Source of the DNA: Nocardia asiatica NBRC 100129
GTDB lineage: Bacteria > Actinomycetota > Actinomycetes > Mycobacteriales > Mycobacteriaceae
DNA length: 64,000 nt
Reading direction: 5' to 3'
Assembly: GCF_000308415.1 (NCBI RefSeq)
Contig: NZ_BAFS01000475.1
Span: 33,011 to 97,010, forward strand
A model generated the notes under the pieces. That model did not search any database and was not told the DNA's origin. It was given only the letters and a program-made list of their open reading frames with translations. Positions 34,980 through 43,712 of the stretch are shown in pieces (position 1 is the first letter of the stretch; the number at the start of each line of letters is the position of its first letter). Made by a program: the position numbers and the translations under genes.

Positions 34980-35636
34980 ATGAAGACGATCTACGCGCTG
35001 TGGGGCGTGCGCGAGTTGCTCACCGCGGATTTCGCGCAGCGTCTGACGGGAGCCGTCGCGGCGCAGGCGAACGTCTCGGACGCGGCGGTCGAGACGGCGA
35101 TGTTGCGCATCACGACGTTCGAGGCGCCGGTGCAGGCCGTCGTCAGCGTCTGGTGGGACGCGCCGCCGCGGCCGGAGGCGGCCGAGCGAGCGCTGGGCGC
35201 CGTGGCCGAGCGGGTGGCCGGCTGGCACGTCGAGGAGGTGACGCCGATTCCGCCGCCGGTCACCGCCGTGCTCGAGCGTGCTCCGGGCCTGTCGAACATC
35301 GCGTTCCTGCGCAAGCCGGACGAGCTGCCCCACGCCGAATGGCTGGACCGCTGGCGCACCCACCACACCGCGATCGCCATCGAGACCCAGGCGACCTTCG
35401 GCTATGTGCAGAATCTCGTGACCGCGCCCGCCACGGCCGGTGCGCCGGACATCGCGGGCATTGTCGAGGAACTGTTCCCGATCGAGGCGCTCACCGACCC
35501 GCACGCCTTCTACGGCAGCGGCGGCGACGGCGCGGAACTGGCGCGCCGGGTCGACCGGCTGATGACCAGTGTCGCGACCTTCGGTGGCGACCGGAACCTG
35601 GATGTCGTGCCCACCAGCAGATATCGGCTGCGCTGA
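34980..35636 (+). CDS. EthD-domain protein
   Basis: A 218-aa protein that looks like two dimeric alpha/beta-barrel (EthD/ferredoxin-like) halves. The C-terminal half carries the typical LDRWRTHHTAIAIETQATFGYVQN segment. EthD-type proteins occur with cytochrome P450 or sterol/ether degradation genes and polyketide cyclases; the biochemical role is generally unclear. An in-frame ATG at 34950 would overlap the KstR-like box; ATG 34980 is preferred. The gene is divergent from the MFS transporter and ends 4 bp before the convergent LysR gene. Confidence 0.78.
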   Translation: MKTIYALWGVRELLTADFAQRLTGAVAAQANVSDAAVETAMLRITTFEAPVQAVVSVWWDAPPRPEAAERALGAVAERVAGWHVEEVTPIPPPVTAVLERAPGLSNIAFLRKPDELPHAEWLDRWRTHHTAIAIETQATFGYVQNLVTAPATAGAPDIAGIVEELFPIEALTDPHAFYGSGGDGAELARRVDRLMTSVATFGGDRNLDVVPTSRYRLR

Positions 35637-35640
35637 GGCT

Positions 35641-36519
35641 TCAGCGGCCGGGTGAACGTTCCGCCGACGCACGCAGCGCCGACCGTGCCGCGCGCACCAC
35701 AGGGTGGTTCCCGGTGCCGCGGCGATAGGCGAGGTGCGTCCGTCGACGCATCGGCAGGGGGCCGAGCGTGACACCGGCGGGACATTCCCGGGTCCCGAAT
35801 TCGGGAACCAAGGCGACGCCCTGATCGGCGTCGACGAGCGCGAGGACCGTGCCGAAGTCGTCGGCGTGATGGCGGATCCGGGGCGTGAATCCGGCGGCCT
35901 CGCAGGCGCGCACGGTCATCGTGTGGCACAGCGTGCCGGGAGTGCCTGCGATCCACGGGCTTTCGCGGTGCGCGGTGAGCGGGCCGGCGGCGCGGGCGGC
36001 GACATAGACGATCTCCTCGAACAGCGGCTCACTGTGCAACGCGGGATCGGCGGGGACCGGCACGTAGTCGTACTCCTGGATCAGCGCGACATCCAGCGCC
36101 TCGGCGCGCAGCGCGTCGGGCGCCAGCGCCGGGTCCAGTTCGGTCACACGCAGTTCCAGCCGGGGATGCGCGCTGCTCAGCGCGACGAGCGCCGGGGAAA
36201 GGATGGTCCGCACCGCGGTGGGGAAGGCCCCGATGCGCAGCGTGCCGGTCAATTGGGCGCGGGTGGTGGCCAGTTCGGCGGTGGCCTGCTCGAGCACCGC
36301 GAGTATGCGCTCGGTGTGCTGGACCAGGGCCGTGGCCGCAGGCGTGAGCGTCACCCGGCGGCCGGTTCGGGTCAGTAGCGGCACACCCGCCTCGCGTTCC
36401 AGCGCGGCGAGTTGCTGCGAGACCGCCGAGGGCGTGTACGCGAGGGCCTCGGCGACCGCGGCGATGGTTTCGCGATACGCGAGTTCCCGTAGCAACCGCA
36501 GCTTGCGGACATCGAGCAT
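35641..36519 (-). CDS. LysR-family transcriptional regulator
   Basis: A 292-aa protein. The N-terminal winged HTH is in AVAEALAYTPSAVSQQLAALEREAG. Residues about 88-280 form the periplasmic-binding-like effector domain (TLRIGAFPTAVRTILSPAL). It is divergent from the DapA-like gene, which starts 71 bp away, the usual arrangement for LysR and its target. An inverted repeat with T-N11-A spacing lies over its own start codon, suggesting autoregulation. Confidence 0.92.
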   Translation of the reverse strand: MLDVRKLRLLRELAYRETIAAVAEALAYTPSAVSQQLAALEREAGVPLLTRTGRRVTLTPAATALVQHTERILAVLEQATAELATTRAQLTGTLRIGAFPTAVRTILSPALVALSSAHPRLELRVTELDPALAPDALRAEALDVALIQEYDYVPVPADPALHSEPLFEEIVYVAARAAGPLTAHRESPWIAGTPGTLCHTMTVRACEAAGFTPRIRHHADDFGTVLALVDADQGVALVPEFGTRECPAGVTLGPLPMRRRTHLAYRRGTGNHPVVRAARSALRASAERSPGR

Positions 36520-36532
36520 AAGCAGAGCTTAT
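36518..36532. promoter_or_regulatory. LysR-type binding box
   Basis: ATAAGC-AGA-GCTTAT is a perfect inverted repeat with the T-N11-A form of LysR boxes (T36519 to A36531). It overlaps the LysR ATG and is 58 bp from the divergent DapA-like start. Confidence 0.6.
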
Positions 36533-36590
36533 GGTCTGCGACAGAAACGTGAACTGGTTCTGACGATTCGGAGCGGCCAGGCTGGTCGTC

Positions 36591-37526
36591 ATGACGCTCG
36601 AAGGTCTCTTCGTCCCCCTGATCACCCCGTTCGCGGCCGACGGCACGCTCGCCGCCGACGCGCTCGAGCGGCTTGCCTACGAGGTGCTCGAAGACGGCGC
36701 GACCGGCCTCGTCGCACTGGGCACCACCGGGGAGCCCGCGACCCTGACGGACGCGGAGCGGGCGCAGGTGGTCGCCGTCTGCGCGCGCGTCTGCCGGGAA
36801 CGCGAAGCGCCGTTGATCGTCGGCGTGGGCACGAATTCCACCGCGACATCGGTGGCGGCACTGGCCGGTCTCGACCGGCGCTGCACCGCCGCGCTCACCG
36901 TGGTCCCGTACTACACACGCCCCACCGAGGCGGGTGTGCTCGCGCACTTCCGCGCACTCGCCGCGGTGGCCCCGGTGCCGCTGATCGTGTACCACGTCCC
37001 CTACCGAACCGGGCTGTCCCTCGGCGCCGGCACGCTGCTCGCGCTGGCGGACCTGCCCGGTGTCATCGGCCTGAAGCACGCGGTCGGCGCCATAGACGAC
37101 GCCACCATCGAGCTGATGAGCGCGCGTCCGGCCGACTTCGCCGTGCTGGCCGGTGACGACCGGTTCGCCGCGCCGCTGCTGGCCCTCGGCGCGTCCGGCG
37201 CGATCGCGGCCTCGGCCGCCGTGCGCACCTCGGCGTACGCGGCGCTGGTCACCGCGTGGCGCGACGGTTCGGTCGCCGCGGCGCGATCAGTCGGACACCG
37301 GCTCGCGGCGCTGTCGGCGGCGCTGTTCGCCGAACCCAATCCCACGGTGATCAAAGCGGTGCTCGCCGCGCAGGGCCGCATCCCGAGCGCCGCGGTGCGG
37401 TTGCCTTTGCTGCCCGCGAGCGATGCCGCGACGCGGGCCGCGCTCGCCGCGCTCGCGGAATTCCCGGCACCAGGAACCGCCGATGACTGGTGCTACGGAC
37501 ACGGAGGTGCCACCCTTAAGCGGTGA
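36591..37526 (+). CDS. Dihydrodipicolinate synthase/N-acetylneuraminate lyase family aldolase
   Basis: A 311-aa class I aldolase of the DapA/NanA superfamily. GTTGEPATL near residue 45 is the pyruvate carboxylate loop. Tyr134 (VYHVPYRTG) and the Schiff-base Lys162 (GLKHAVG) are in place. The Arg138-like YRTG residue favours a DapA-type reaction, but the KHAVG variant of the usual KEASG and the location next to LysR and an exporter suggest a specialised aldolase rather than the housekeeping lysine gene. Its stop overlaps the GTG start of the MFS gene (GTGA), so the two are coupled. Confidence 0.87.
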   Translation: MTLEGLFVPLITPFAADGTLAADALERLAYEVLEDGATGLVALGTTGEPATLTDAERAQVVAVCARVCREREAPLIVGVGTNSTATSVAALAGLDRRCTAALTVVPYYTRPTEAGVLAHFRALAAVAPVPLIVYHVPYRTGLSLGAGTLLALADLPGVIGLKHAVGAIDDATIELMSARPADFAVLAGDDRFAAPLLALGASGAIAASAAVRTSAYAALVTAWRDGSVAAARSVGHRLAALSAALFAEPNPTVIKAVLAAQGRIPSAAVRLPLLPASDAATRAALAALAEFPAPGTADDWCYGHGGATLKR

Positions 37527-39061
37527 CACAACCTCCGGATACCCAGGCGGCTGGGCCCGACCCGACGGCCGACAAACTGGACGCGGCCGTCTTCAAGGTC
37601 GCGGGCGTGGTCGTGCTCGGCGCGATCATGTCGATTCTCGACATCACCGTCGTCAGCGTCGCGATCCCGACCTTCCAGAACGAATTCGGCACGAGCTACG
37701 CCATCGCGGCGTGGACGATGACCGGGTACACCCTCGCGCTGGCCACCGTGATCCCGCTGACCGGGTGGGCGGCCGACCGCTTCGGCACCAAGCGGCTGTA
37801 CATCATGGCCCTCACCTTCTTCGTGCTCGGCTCGCTGCTGTGCAGCACGGCATGGAACATCGAGTCGCTGATCGCCTTCCGGGTGATCCAGGGTCTCGGC
37901 GGCGGCATGCTGATGCCGCTGGGCATGACGATCATGACCCACGCCGCCGGTCCGCAGCGAGTGGGCCGGGTCATGGCGGTGCTCGGCGTGCCGATGCTGC
38001 TCGGTCCGATCGGCGGCCCGATCCTGGGCGGCTGGCTGATCGAGAACTTCAGCTGGCACTGGATCTTCCTGATCAACCTGCCGATCGGCGTGGTCGCCTT
38101 GGCGCTCGCGGTCGTCGTGTTGCCCGGCGACAAGCCGGAGCCGTCGGAGTCGTTCGACTTCATCGGCATGCTGCTGGCCTCGCCCGGTCTGGCGCTGTTC
38201 CTGTTCGGCGTCTCGTCCATCCCGGAAGAGGAGACGGTGATCGCGGCGAAGGTGCTGATCCCGGCCGCCGTCGGCACGCTGCTGATGGTGGCGTTCGTGT
38301 TCCACGCGCTGCGCACCGAGCACCCGCTGATCGACCTGCACCTGTTCCGCAACCGCGCGCTCACCTTCGCGGTGCTCACCATGGTGCTGTTCGCCGTCGC
38401 TTTCTTCGGGGCGGGTCTGCTGCTGCCGACCTATCTGCAACAGGTGCGGGGCGAGTCGGCGTTGCAAGCCGGTCTGCTGATCGCGCCGCAGGGCTTCGGC
38501 GCGATGCTGAGCATGCCGATCGCGGGCCGTTTCGTGGACAAGATCGGCCCGGGCAAGATCGTGCTCGTCGGTATCGCGCTGATCTCGATCGGCACGGCCT
38601 ACTTCGTCCAGCTCGACGCGGACAGCTCGTACCTCCCCATGATCGGCGCGCTGGTCGTGATGGGTCTCGGCATGGGCTGCACCATGATGCCGATCATGAC
38701 CGCCGCGATCCAGACCCTGACCCATCAGCAGGTGGCTCGCGGGTCGACGCTGATGAACATCGTCAACCAGACCGCGGGTTCGATCGGCACGGCGACGATG
38801 TCGGTGGTGCTGACCAATCTGCTGAACAACGAGCCGCTGGCTCGTCCCGCGATCGCGGCCAACTTCGATCCCCGCATCGCCGAGCAGCTTCCGCCGGGAG
38901 CCGTGGAAACCGGACTACAGCAGGCCGCGCAAGCCTTCAGTCACACCTATGTGGTGGCGCTGGTACTGATCGTGCTGACCTTGGTCCCGGCGTTCTTCCT
39001 GCCGCGCACGAAGCCGAAGAACCCGGAGGTCGCCGACGCGGCCACGGTGATCCACGCGTAA
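37523..39061 (+). CDS. MFS exporter, DHA2 (EmrB/QacA) family
   Basis: A 512-aa protein with 14 membrane segments. The start is SILDITVVSVAIPTFQNEFG, motif A is GWAADRFGTKRLYI, and motif C is GPIGGPILGGWLIE. GTG 37523 overlaps the stop of the aldolase gene. It probably exports a drug or small molecule with H+ antiport. The coupling to an aldolase and LysR control suggests a substrate-responsive unit rather than constitutive resistance. Confidence 0.9.
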   Translation: MTQPPDTQAAGPDPTADKLDAAVFKVAGVVVLGAIMSILDITVVSVAIPTFQNEFGTSYAIAAWTMTGYTLALATVIPLTGWAADRFGTKRLYIMALTFFVLGSLLCSTAWNIESLIAFRVIQGLGGGMLMPLGMTIMTHAAGPQRVGRVMAVLGVPMLLGPIGGPILGGWLIENFSWHWIFLINLPIGVVALALAVVVLPGDKPEPSESFDFIGMLLASPGLALFLFGVSSIPEEETVIAAKVLIPAAVGTLLMVAFVFHALRTEHPLIDLHLFRNRALTFAVLTMVLFAVAFFGAGLLLPTYLQQVRGESALQAGLLIAPQGFGAMLSMPIAGRFVDKIGPGKIVLVGIALISIGTAYFVQLDADSSYLPMIGALVVMGLGMGCTMMPIMTAAIQTLTHQQVARGSTLMNIVNQTAGSIGTATMSVVLTNLLNNEPLARPAIAANFDPRIAEQLPPGAVETGLQQAAQAFSHTYVVALVLIVLTLVPAFFLPRTKPKNPEVADAATVIHA

Positions 39062-39191
39062 TCGCTCCGTCCCGAGATCGCCTGTCCACCAGGTGATCTC
39101 GGGACACCGCCGGACGGGCGGGCCGGTCGTCTCCTGATCGCCTCGCCGCGAACCGCACGCCGTCCGGTAGCGGCACGTGCCCGCGTTTCGT

Positions 39192-39770
39192 CTAGGCGGG
39201 CATGGCCGGAACCGGCCCGTCCCGATTTCGAAGGCCGTCGAACACGATCTGCGAGGCGCGCCGCCACGACGGCGAACCGGTGGCCTCCCCGAGCAGCGAC
39301 AGCGCCCACACCAAGTCGACGACGTCCTCGTCGGTCGCGTCGGCGCGCAGCACGCCTGCCTCCCGGACGCGGGCGAGCACTTCGGACAGGTGCGACATAC
39401 CGCGCCGGCATGCCTGCGCCAGCTGCGCCGCCGCCGGATGGTCCCCGGTGAACGCCTCGAGCAGCCCGCGATCGGCGGTCAGCCTGCCGAGCAGGTCTTC
39501 CACGAAGCCGGTGAACGCCGTCCAGGCGTCCGGCTCGGCCGCCGCGCGGGCGGCGATCTCGTCCACCGCCGCCAGCCGCGCGGGCAGCAGGGCGTCGATG
39601 AGGGTGTCGCGGGTCGGGAAATGGTTGTACAGGGTCCCGATGCTGACACCAGCCCGCCGCGCGATCTCCTCCAAGGAACCTTCCAGCCCCTGCTCGGTGA
39701 ACACCTCGGCCGCCGACTGCAACAACTTCTCCCGGTTGCGGGCGGCGTCTCGGCGCAGCGGTTTTGTCAC
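39192..39770 (-). CDS. TetR-family transcriptional regulator
   Basis: A 192-aa regulator. The HTH is in SLEEIARRAGVSIGTLYNHFPTRDTLIDALL, followed by a helical ligand domain. GTG 39770 is the start. It is divergent from an SDR-like gene with an inverted repeat across the 85-bp gap, so it very likely represses both. Confidence 0.92.
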   Translation of the reverse strand: MTKPLRRDAARNREKLLQSAAEVFTEQGLEGSLEEIARRAGVSIGTLYNHFPTRDTLIDALLPARLAAVDEIAARAAAEPDAWTAFTGFVEDLLGRLTADRGLLEAFTGDHPAAAQLAQACRRGMSHLSEVLARVREAGVLRADATDEDVVDLVWALSLLGEATGSPSWRRASQIVFDGLRNRDGPVPAMPA

Positions 39771-39788
39771 CCGGTCATTCTACAAAAC

Positions 39789-39840
39789 CTGAGGGCCACC
39801 TCGAATTAGTGCTACGGTAGAAAGTCGAGGGGGGCCTCAG
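39789..39840. promoter_or_regulatory. Inverted repeat in TetR/SDR intergenic region
   Basis: 39789-39804 (CTGAGGGCCACCTCGA) and 39825-39840 (TCGAGGGGGGCCTCAG) match as inverted copies at 14 of 16 positions. A small CTACGGTAG palindrome (39812-39820) lies between them. The outer repeats flank the likely promoters and are candidate TetR operators. Confidence 0.5.
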
Positions 39841-39855
39841 ATTGAAGGAGCGTGC

Positions 39856-40572
39856 ATGTCACACCCTGGAACAGCACTGATCGTCGGCGTCGGCCCTGGT
39901 CTCGGAATGTCGATGGCCCGGCGTTTCGGCCGAGCGGGATTTCGCGTCGCGCTGATCTCGCGCAGCGCCGAGCGGCACGCCGCGTACCTGGCGGACCTGG
40001 CGGGGCAGGGCGTCGACGCCACCGCCCATGTCGCCGACGTGACCGACCGGTCGCGGCTCGCCGCGGTACTCGGCGACATCCGCGGGCAGGGGCCGATCGG
40101 CATGGTCTACTACGGGCCGGGTCCGACGCAGCAGCCGGTGCCGATCACCGACATCGATTCCGCTACGGCGAAAACCGCGTTCGAGTGGGTCTGGCCCGCG
40201 GTCGACGTGGTGAGTGAGGTGTTGCCCGGCATGCTCGAGCGCGGGGAGGGCGCGTTGCTCTTCGCGGGTGGCCTGTCCAGCGTCCGGCCGATGCCGATGC
40301 TCGGCCATCTCGCTCTCGCGGCCGCCGCGCTGCGCAACTACGCGCTCACTCTCCACGCGGCGCTGGGGGAGCGCGACCTCTACGCGGGCACCCTCACCAT
40401 CGGCGGCCTCGTCGAGCGCGGCGACATCCACGCCATGGTCACCGCCGACCCGGCGCGCTTCGGCAGCGCGGAAGGCCACACGCTGGACCCGGACGAGCTG
40501 GCCGAGACCGCATGGGACATGTATCGCACCCGCGACCGGGCCGAAGAGATCTTCGACGCCCTCGGCGGGTGA
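39856..40572 (+). CDS. SDR-fold protein lacking the catalytic Tyr and Lys
   Basis: A 238-aa Rossmann protein with an altered dinucleotide motif (GVGPGLGMSMARRF). By alignment of the LSSVRPMPMLGHLALAAAALRNYALTL block with standard SDRs, the catalytic Tyr is Leu152 and the Lys is Ala156. It is therefore unlikely to be a classical oxidoreductase; it may bind nucleotide or have another role. GAAGGAG precedes the ATG. It is under the divergent TetR regulator. Confidence 0.78.
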   Translation: MSHPGTALIVGVGPGLGMSMARRFGRAGFRVALISRSAERHAAYLADLAGQGVDATAHVADVTDRSRLAAVLGDIRGQGPIGMVYYGPGPTQQPVPITDIDSATAKTAFEWVWPAVDVVSEVLPGMLERGEGALLFAGGLSSVRPMPMLGHLALAAAALRNYALTLHAALGERDLYAGTLTIGGLVERGDIHAMVTADPARFGSAEGHTLDPDELAETAWDMYRTRDRAEEIFDALGG

Positions 40573-40581
40573 TCGCCGGGT

Positions 40582-41013
40582 TCAGCCGTAGAGAGCGATG
40601 AAGCGGTCGAGGGAGCGTTGGATATCTCCCTTGACCGCACGGGCGACGCCGGAGCCGATCGGACCGAACAGCGGCGTGCCGCCGAGTTCGATGTCGACGG
40701 TGACCTCCGAACCCGAGCCCTTCGGGGCGACCAGCAGTTGCAGGCCCAGTTTGGTGCCGCCTTTGCCCGCGCCGGTCAATTGCAGGCGGCGCGGCGGTTC
40801 GGCGGCGCGCACCGTCCAGGTGACCCGGTTGCGCAGGCCCTTCACCGAGGCGATGCCGACCAGTTGCGTGCCGACGGTCAGTTCGGCGGGTACCTCGCCG
40901 CGCCACGCTTCGTGCATGGTCAGCCATTTGTCGAGTTCGGCGAGGTCGGAGGTGTGCGTCCAGGCCTCCTCGGGCGAGATCGGGACATCGACCGAGACCT
41001 TCAGCTTTGCCAT
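40582..41013 (-). CDS. SRPBCC (START/Bet v1-like) protein
   Basis: A 143-aa protein. It begins KLKVSVDVPISPEEAWTHTSDLAELDKWL, the usual first strand and helix of polyketide-cyclase/CoxG-like SRPBCC domains. It ends in GGTPLFGPIGSGVARAVKGDIQRSLDRFIALY, the long C-terminal helix. These domains bind hydrophobic ligands. It converges on the SDR-like gene (9 bp between stops). Confidence 0.85.
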   Translation of the reverse strand: MAKLKVSVDVPISPEEAWTHTSDLAELDKWLTMHEAWRGEVPAELTVGTQLVGIASVKGLRNRVTWTVRAAEPPRRLQLTGAGKGGTKLGLQLLVAPKGSGSEVTVDIELGGTPLFGPIGSGVARAVKGDIQRSLDRFIALYG

Positions 41014-41492
41014 GGGCGCATGGTATCCGGTACCGGTGGTCCGCCCCGTGGTGAGGGCGGCGGGCGCTCGACGCCGAGGGAGCGAAAGTTCACGTAAACG
41101 AATTCGAGCGTGGTCCCGCGGTTTGCATAGCAGCCCAACATTATTGCGTAGCTATGTCGCGATCCCCGGCGCGCATCGTCCCACTTCCGGGAAACCGGAA
41201 AGTGTCGGTGGGATCGGCAGAGACTTCGTTGGAATGCTGCTAATGTGCGTTTGGTCGGGTTCTGGTTACCGTTCGGACACGATCCGAGCGGTCGGCGATT
41301 ACATGTAATCGCCTGTCCTGCGGGCACTGTGCGGTAGGCGCTCTCGGTGAGCGCCGGTGTCGCCGCGGGGTTCCGGTACTCCGACGCGGACCCCACCGAC
41401 CGGTCCGTTCATGGTCGGCAGGCGAGGGAAGGCGAGCGAAGCAGGATGGCAGTGGGCCGATTCCTCGAGACCAGTCAACGACGAAAGAACTG
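41014..41492. other. Intergenic region upstream of the conservon
   Basis: 479 bp between divergent genes. It should contain the conservon promoter. The only clear structure is the 20-bp palindrome at 41294-41313, described separately. No gene is supported here. Confidence 0.5.
41294..41313. promoter_or_regulatory. Perfect 20-bp palindrome upstream of cvnA
   Basis: GGCGATTACATGTAATCGCC reads the same on both strands with no loop. It lies 180 bp before the cvnA start. A loop-less perfect palindrome fits a dimeric repressor or activator site better than a terminator. Confidence 0.6.
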
Positions 41493-42863
41493 ATGAATCA
41501 AGATATCGCCGTGGTGCTTTCATGGATCCTCGCCGCCGCTTTGGTGATCGCCGTAGCGGGGGCGTTGTACGCAGTGCAGTATGCCAGGGCTCAGCGGGCC
41601 AAGCTCGAGGCTCTGACCAGGGAACAGCGCGCGACAGAGGACACGCTCGAGCGGTTCGCCGCCACCACGTTACCCGCGGTGGCCGAATCGATCCGCCGGT
41701 TCGAGTCGCAGGTTCCCCCGGTCGAAGTACAGGCCGGCATGGAGAATTCACGGCTCGCGCAGATCCTGCGGTGGATCTCCGAGCGGTACGCCGACGATCT
41801 GAGCCTGATGCGCTCGGAGACCAGGGACCTGACCAACAACGAAGCCCAGCAGGCGATCAAGGCCGCCGAGGAGGCCGCGCGCAACGAGGTCTCCTCCGCG
41901 TCGCGCCAGGCGACCAGCGCCGCGGTCCGCTCGTTCGGCACCTCCGTGGTCAGCCTCGGCGCGGACGTCAGCCAGGTGGTGAGCGCCGCGCTGCGCGAGC
42001 ATCGCGACGACGCGGTGTACGAGACCCTCACCCGGATCGACCACACCGTGCAGCAGATGATCCGTCAGGCGCAGTCCTACGTGATCGTCTGCGGTGGTCT
42101 GCCCGGCCGTCGCTGGCCCGCGCAGACGCTGACCGACGTGGTCGGCGGCGCCATCGGCCGCGTCCGGGAGTACCTGCGGGTGCGGCCCAACCAGCTCGAC
42201 CGCGTCGTGATCAGCCGCGCGGTGGAACCGCTCGTGCACACGCTGGCGACCTTGCTGGACAACGCGTTGCGGTACTCCCCGCCGACTTCCTATGTGGACG
42301 TCAACTTCCAAGAGGGTCATCACGGCGTCACCGTCATCATCGATGACGCGGGCGTGCGGATGAACGCCGAGCAGATGGAGGAGGCCCGCCAGGTGCTCGC
42401 GCACGAGCGCCCGGTCGACATCCACCAGCTGGGCCCGTCGCCGAAGGTCGGCTTCCCGGGTATCGCCGCGCTGGCTCGACGCTACGGTTTCACCGTCTAC
42501 ATCGACGGCCCGAACGTCTACGGCGGCATGCGCGCGATGGTCTACATCCCGGAGTCGCTGCTGGTCACCCCGCAGAACGTCCAGGAGGTCGCGCCCGTGA
42601 CCGAGGCAAAACCGGAGCCGGTCGCGGTTCCCGCGCAGGACGCGCCGAGCGAGCAGCCCGGCGAGGACGAGCTGTCGCTGACGGTGAGCGAGATCACCAG
42701 CGGCGGGTTACCCAAGCGGCGACGCCGAACGGTCGCGCTCGCGCCGGTCGGGCCGCGCACCGAACCGGGCCTCGCTCGTCCCGAGGTCGCCGCAGCTTGG
42801 CATACCGGCTCCAAGAGCGGCCGCGCTGCCGCAACTGATGACACGGAAGGGATGACATCCTGA
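41493..42863 (+). CDS. Conservon CvnA: membrane histidine-kinase-like ATPase
   Basis: A 456-aa protein with one N-terminal membrane segment (about residues 6-28). A long helical region follows, then an HATPase domain at about 225-355 (LATLLDNALRYSPPTSYVDV N-box; IDDAGVRMN G1 box) and a proline-rich tail. No phosphoacceptor H-box is evident. In Streptomyces conservons CvnA forms a membrane heterocomplex with CvnB-D. It is the first gene of the operon; CvnB starts at its last base. Confidence 0.9.
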   Translation: MNQDIAVVLSWILAAALVIAVAGALYAVQYARAQRAKLEALTREQRATEDTLERFAATTLPAVAESIRRFESQVPPVEVQAGMENSRLAQILRWISERYADDLSLMRSETRDLTNNEAQQAIKAAEEAARNEVSSASRQATSAAVRSFGTSVVSLGADVSQVVSAALREHRDDAVYETLTRIDHTVQQMIRQAQSYVIVCGGLPGRRWPAQTLTDVVGGAIGRVREYLRVRPNQLDRVVISRAVEPLVHTLATLLDNALRYSPPTSYVDVNFQEGHHGVTVIIDDAGVRMNAEQMEEARQVLAHERPVDIHQLGPSPKVGFPGIAALARRYGFTVYIDGPNVYGGMRAMVYIPESLLVTPQNVQEVAPVTEAKPEPVAVPAQDAPSEQPGEDELSLTVSEITSGGLPKRRRRTVALAPVGPRTEPGLARPEVAAAWHTGSKSGRAAATDDTEGMTS

Positions 42864-43288
42864 TGGCCACACCCGTGACCGACAGCAGCAACAAACTGGG
42901 CTGGCTACTCGAAGATCTCAGCATCACGGGTGTGCGGTTCGCGGTGTTGCTGTCCGACGACGGCCTGCGGATCGCGCACTCCACGGGGATCGCCCGCGAC
43001 GAGGCCGAACGCTTCGCCGCCGCGGCCTCCGGCCTGCGCTCGCTGGGCAAGGCGCTCGGTGAGTTCTGTGGCGACTCCGCCAATGGCGTGCGGCAGAACA
43101 TGACCGAGTACGACCAGGGGATGATCCTGATCACCGCGGCGGGGGAGGGCGCGTTACTCGGCGTCGCGACCACCAACGACATCGACGTGGGGTTGGTCGC
43201 GCACCGGATGAACGAGCTGGCCGGCCGGGTCGGTCGCGAGCTGGGCAGCCAGCCGCGCAGGCGCGTAGACGGCAGCGAAATGCCATGA
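42863..43288 (+). CDS. Conservon CvnB: roadblock/LC7 domain protein
   Basis: A 141-aa protein with the roadblock/LC7 fold: LGWLLEDLSITGVRFAVLLSDDGLRIAHS and GALLGVATTNDIDVGLVAHRMNELAGRVG. Such proteins are MglB-like partners of small GTPases. The ATG overlaps the CvnA stop by one base. It is expected to work with the CvnD GTPase encoded two genes later. Confidence 0.92.
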   Translation: MATPVTDSSNKLGWLLEDLSITGVRFAVLLSDDGLRIAHSTGIARDEAERFAAAASGLRSLGKALGEFCGDSANGVRQNMTEYDQGMILITAAGEGALLGVATTNDIDVGLVAHRMNELAGRVGRELGSQPRRRVDGSEMP

Positions 43289-43361
43289 TCGAACGCGGCG
43301 AGCGAGTCAAAGGTACTGCGCCGCTGGGCAGCACAGAGCCGAGCTGGCGCGAGGTCCCGTC

Positions 43362-43712
43362 ATGAGCAAGCCGCGGCGCGACCCGGATCTGGTCCGGGCC
43401 TATGTGCGCACCGGGGGGCGTACGCGTCCCACTCGCGAGCTGGACCTGGTCACTTTGGTCCTGACCGCCAAAGATCCACTTCCCGGCGCGTCGCCCGACG
43501 CGCGCCGGGTCATGGCCCTGTGCAGCCGTCGAGGTGCGCTGTCGATCGCGGAGATCGCGGCGTACCTCGATCTGCCGCCGTCCGTCGTGAAGATCGTCGC
43601 GTCCGATCTCATGGACGGCGGGCACCTGGTCACCCCCACCCCGGCCGAGTCCCTGCCGGAGATCGCTCTGCTGGAGGAGGTACTCAATGGGCTCCGTGCT
43701 CTCGCCGTCTGA
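43362..43712 (+). CDS. Conservon CvnC: DUF742 winged-helix protein
   Basis: A 116-aa DUF742 protein: RDPDLVRAYVRTGGRTRPTRELDLVTLV, then a winged-helix-like part (SIAEIAAYLDLPPSVVKIVASDLMDGGHLV). It is the standard third conservon gene. It lies 73 bp after CvnB and overlaps CvnD by 26 bp. Confidence 0.9.
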   Translation: MSKPRRDPDLVRAYVRTGGRTRPTRELDLVTLVLTAKDPLPGASPDARRVMALCSRRGALSIAEIAAYLDLPPSVVKIVASDLMDGGHLVTPTPAESLPEIALLEEVLNGLRALAV

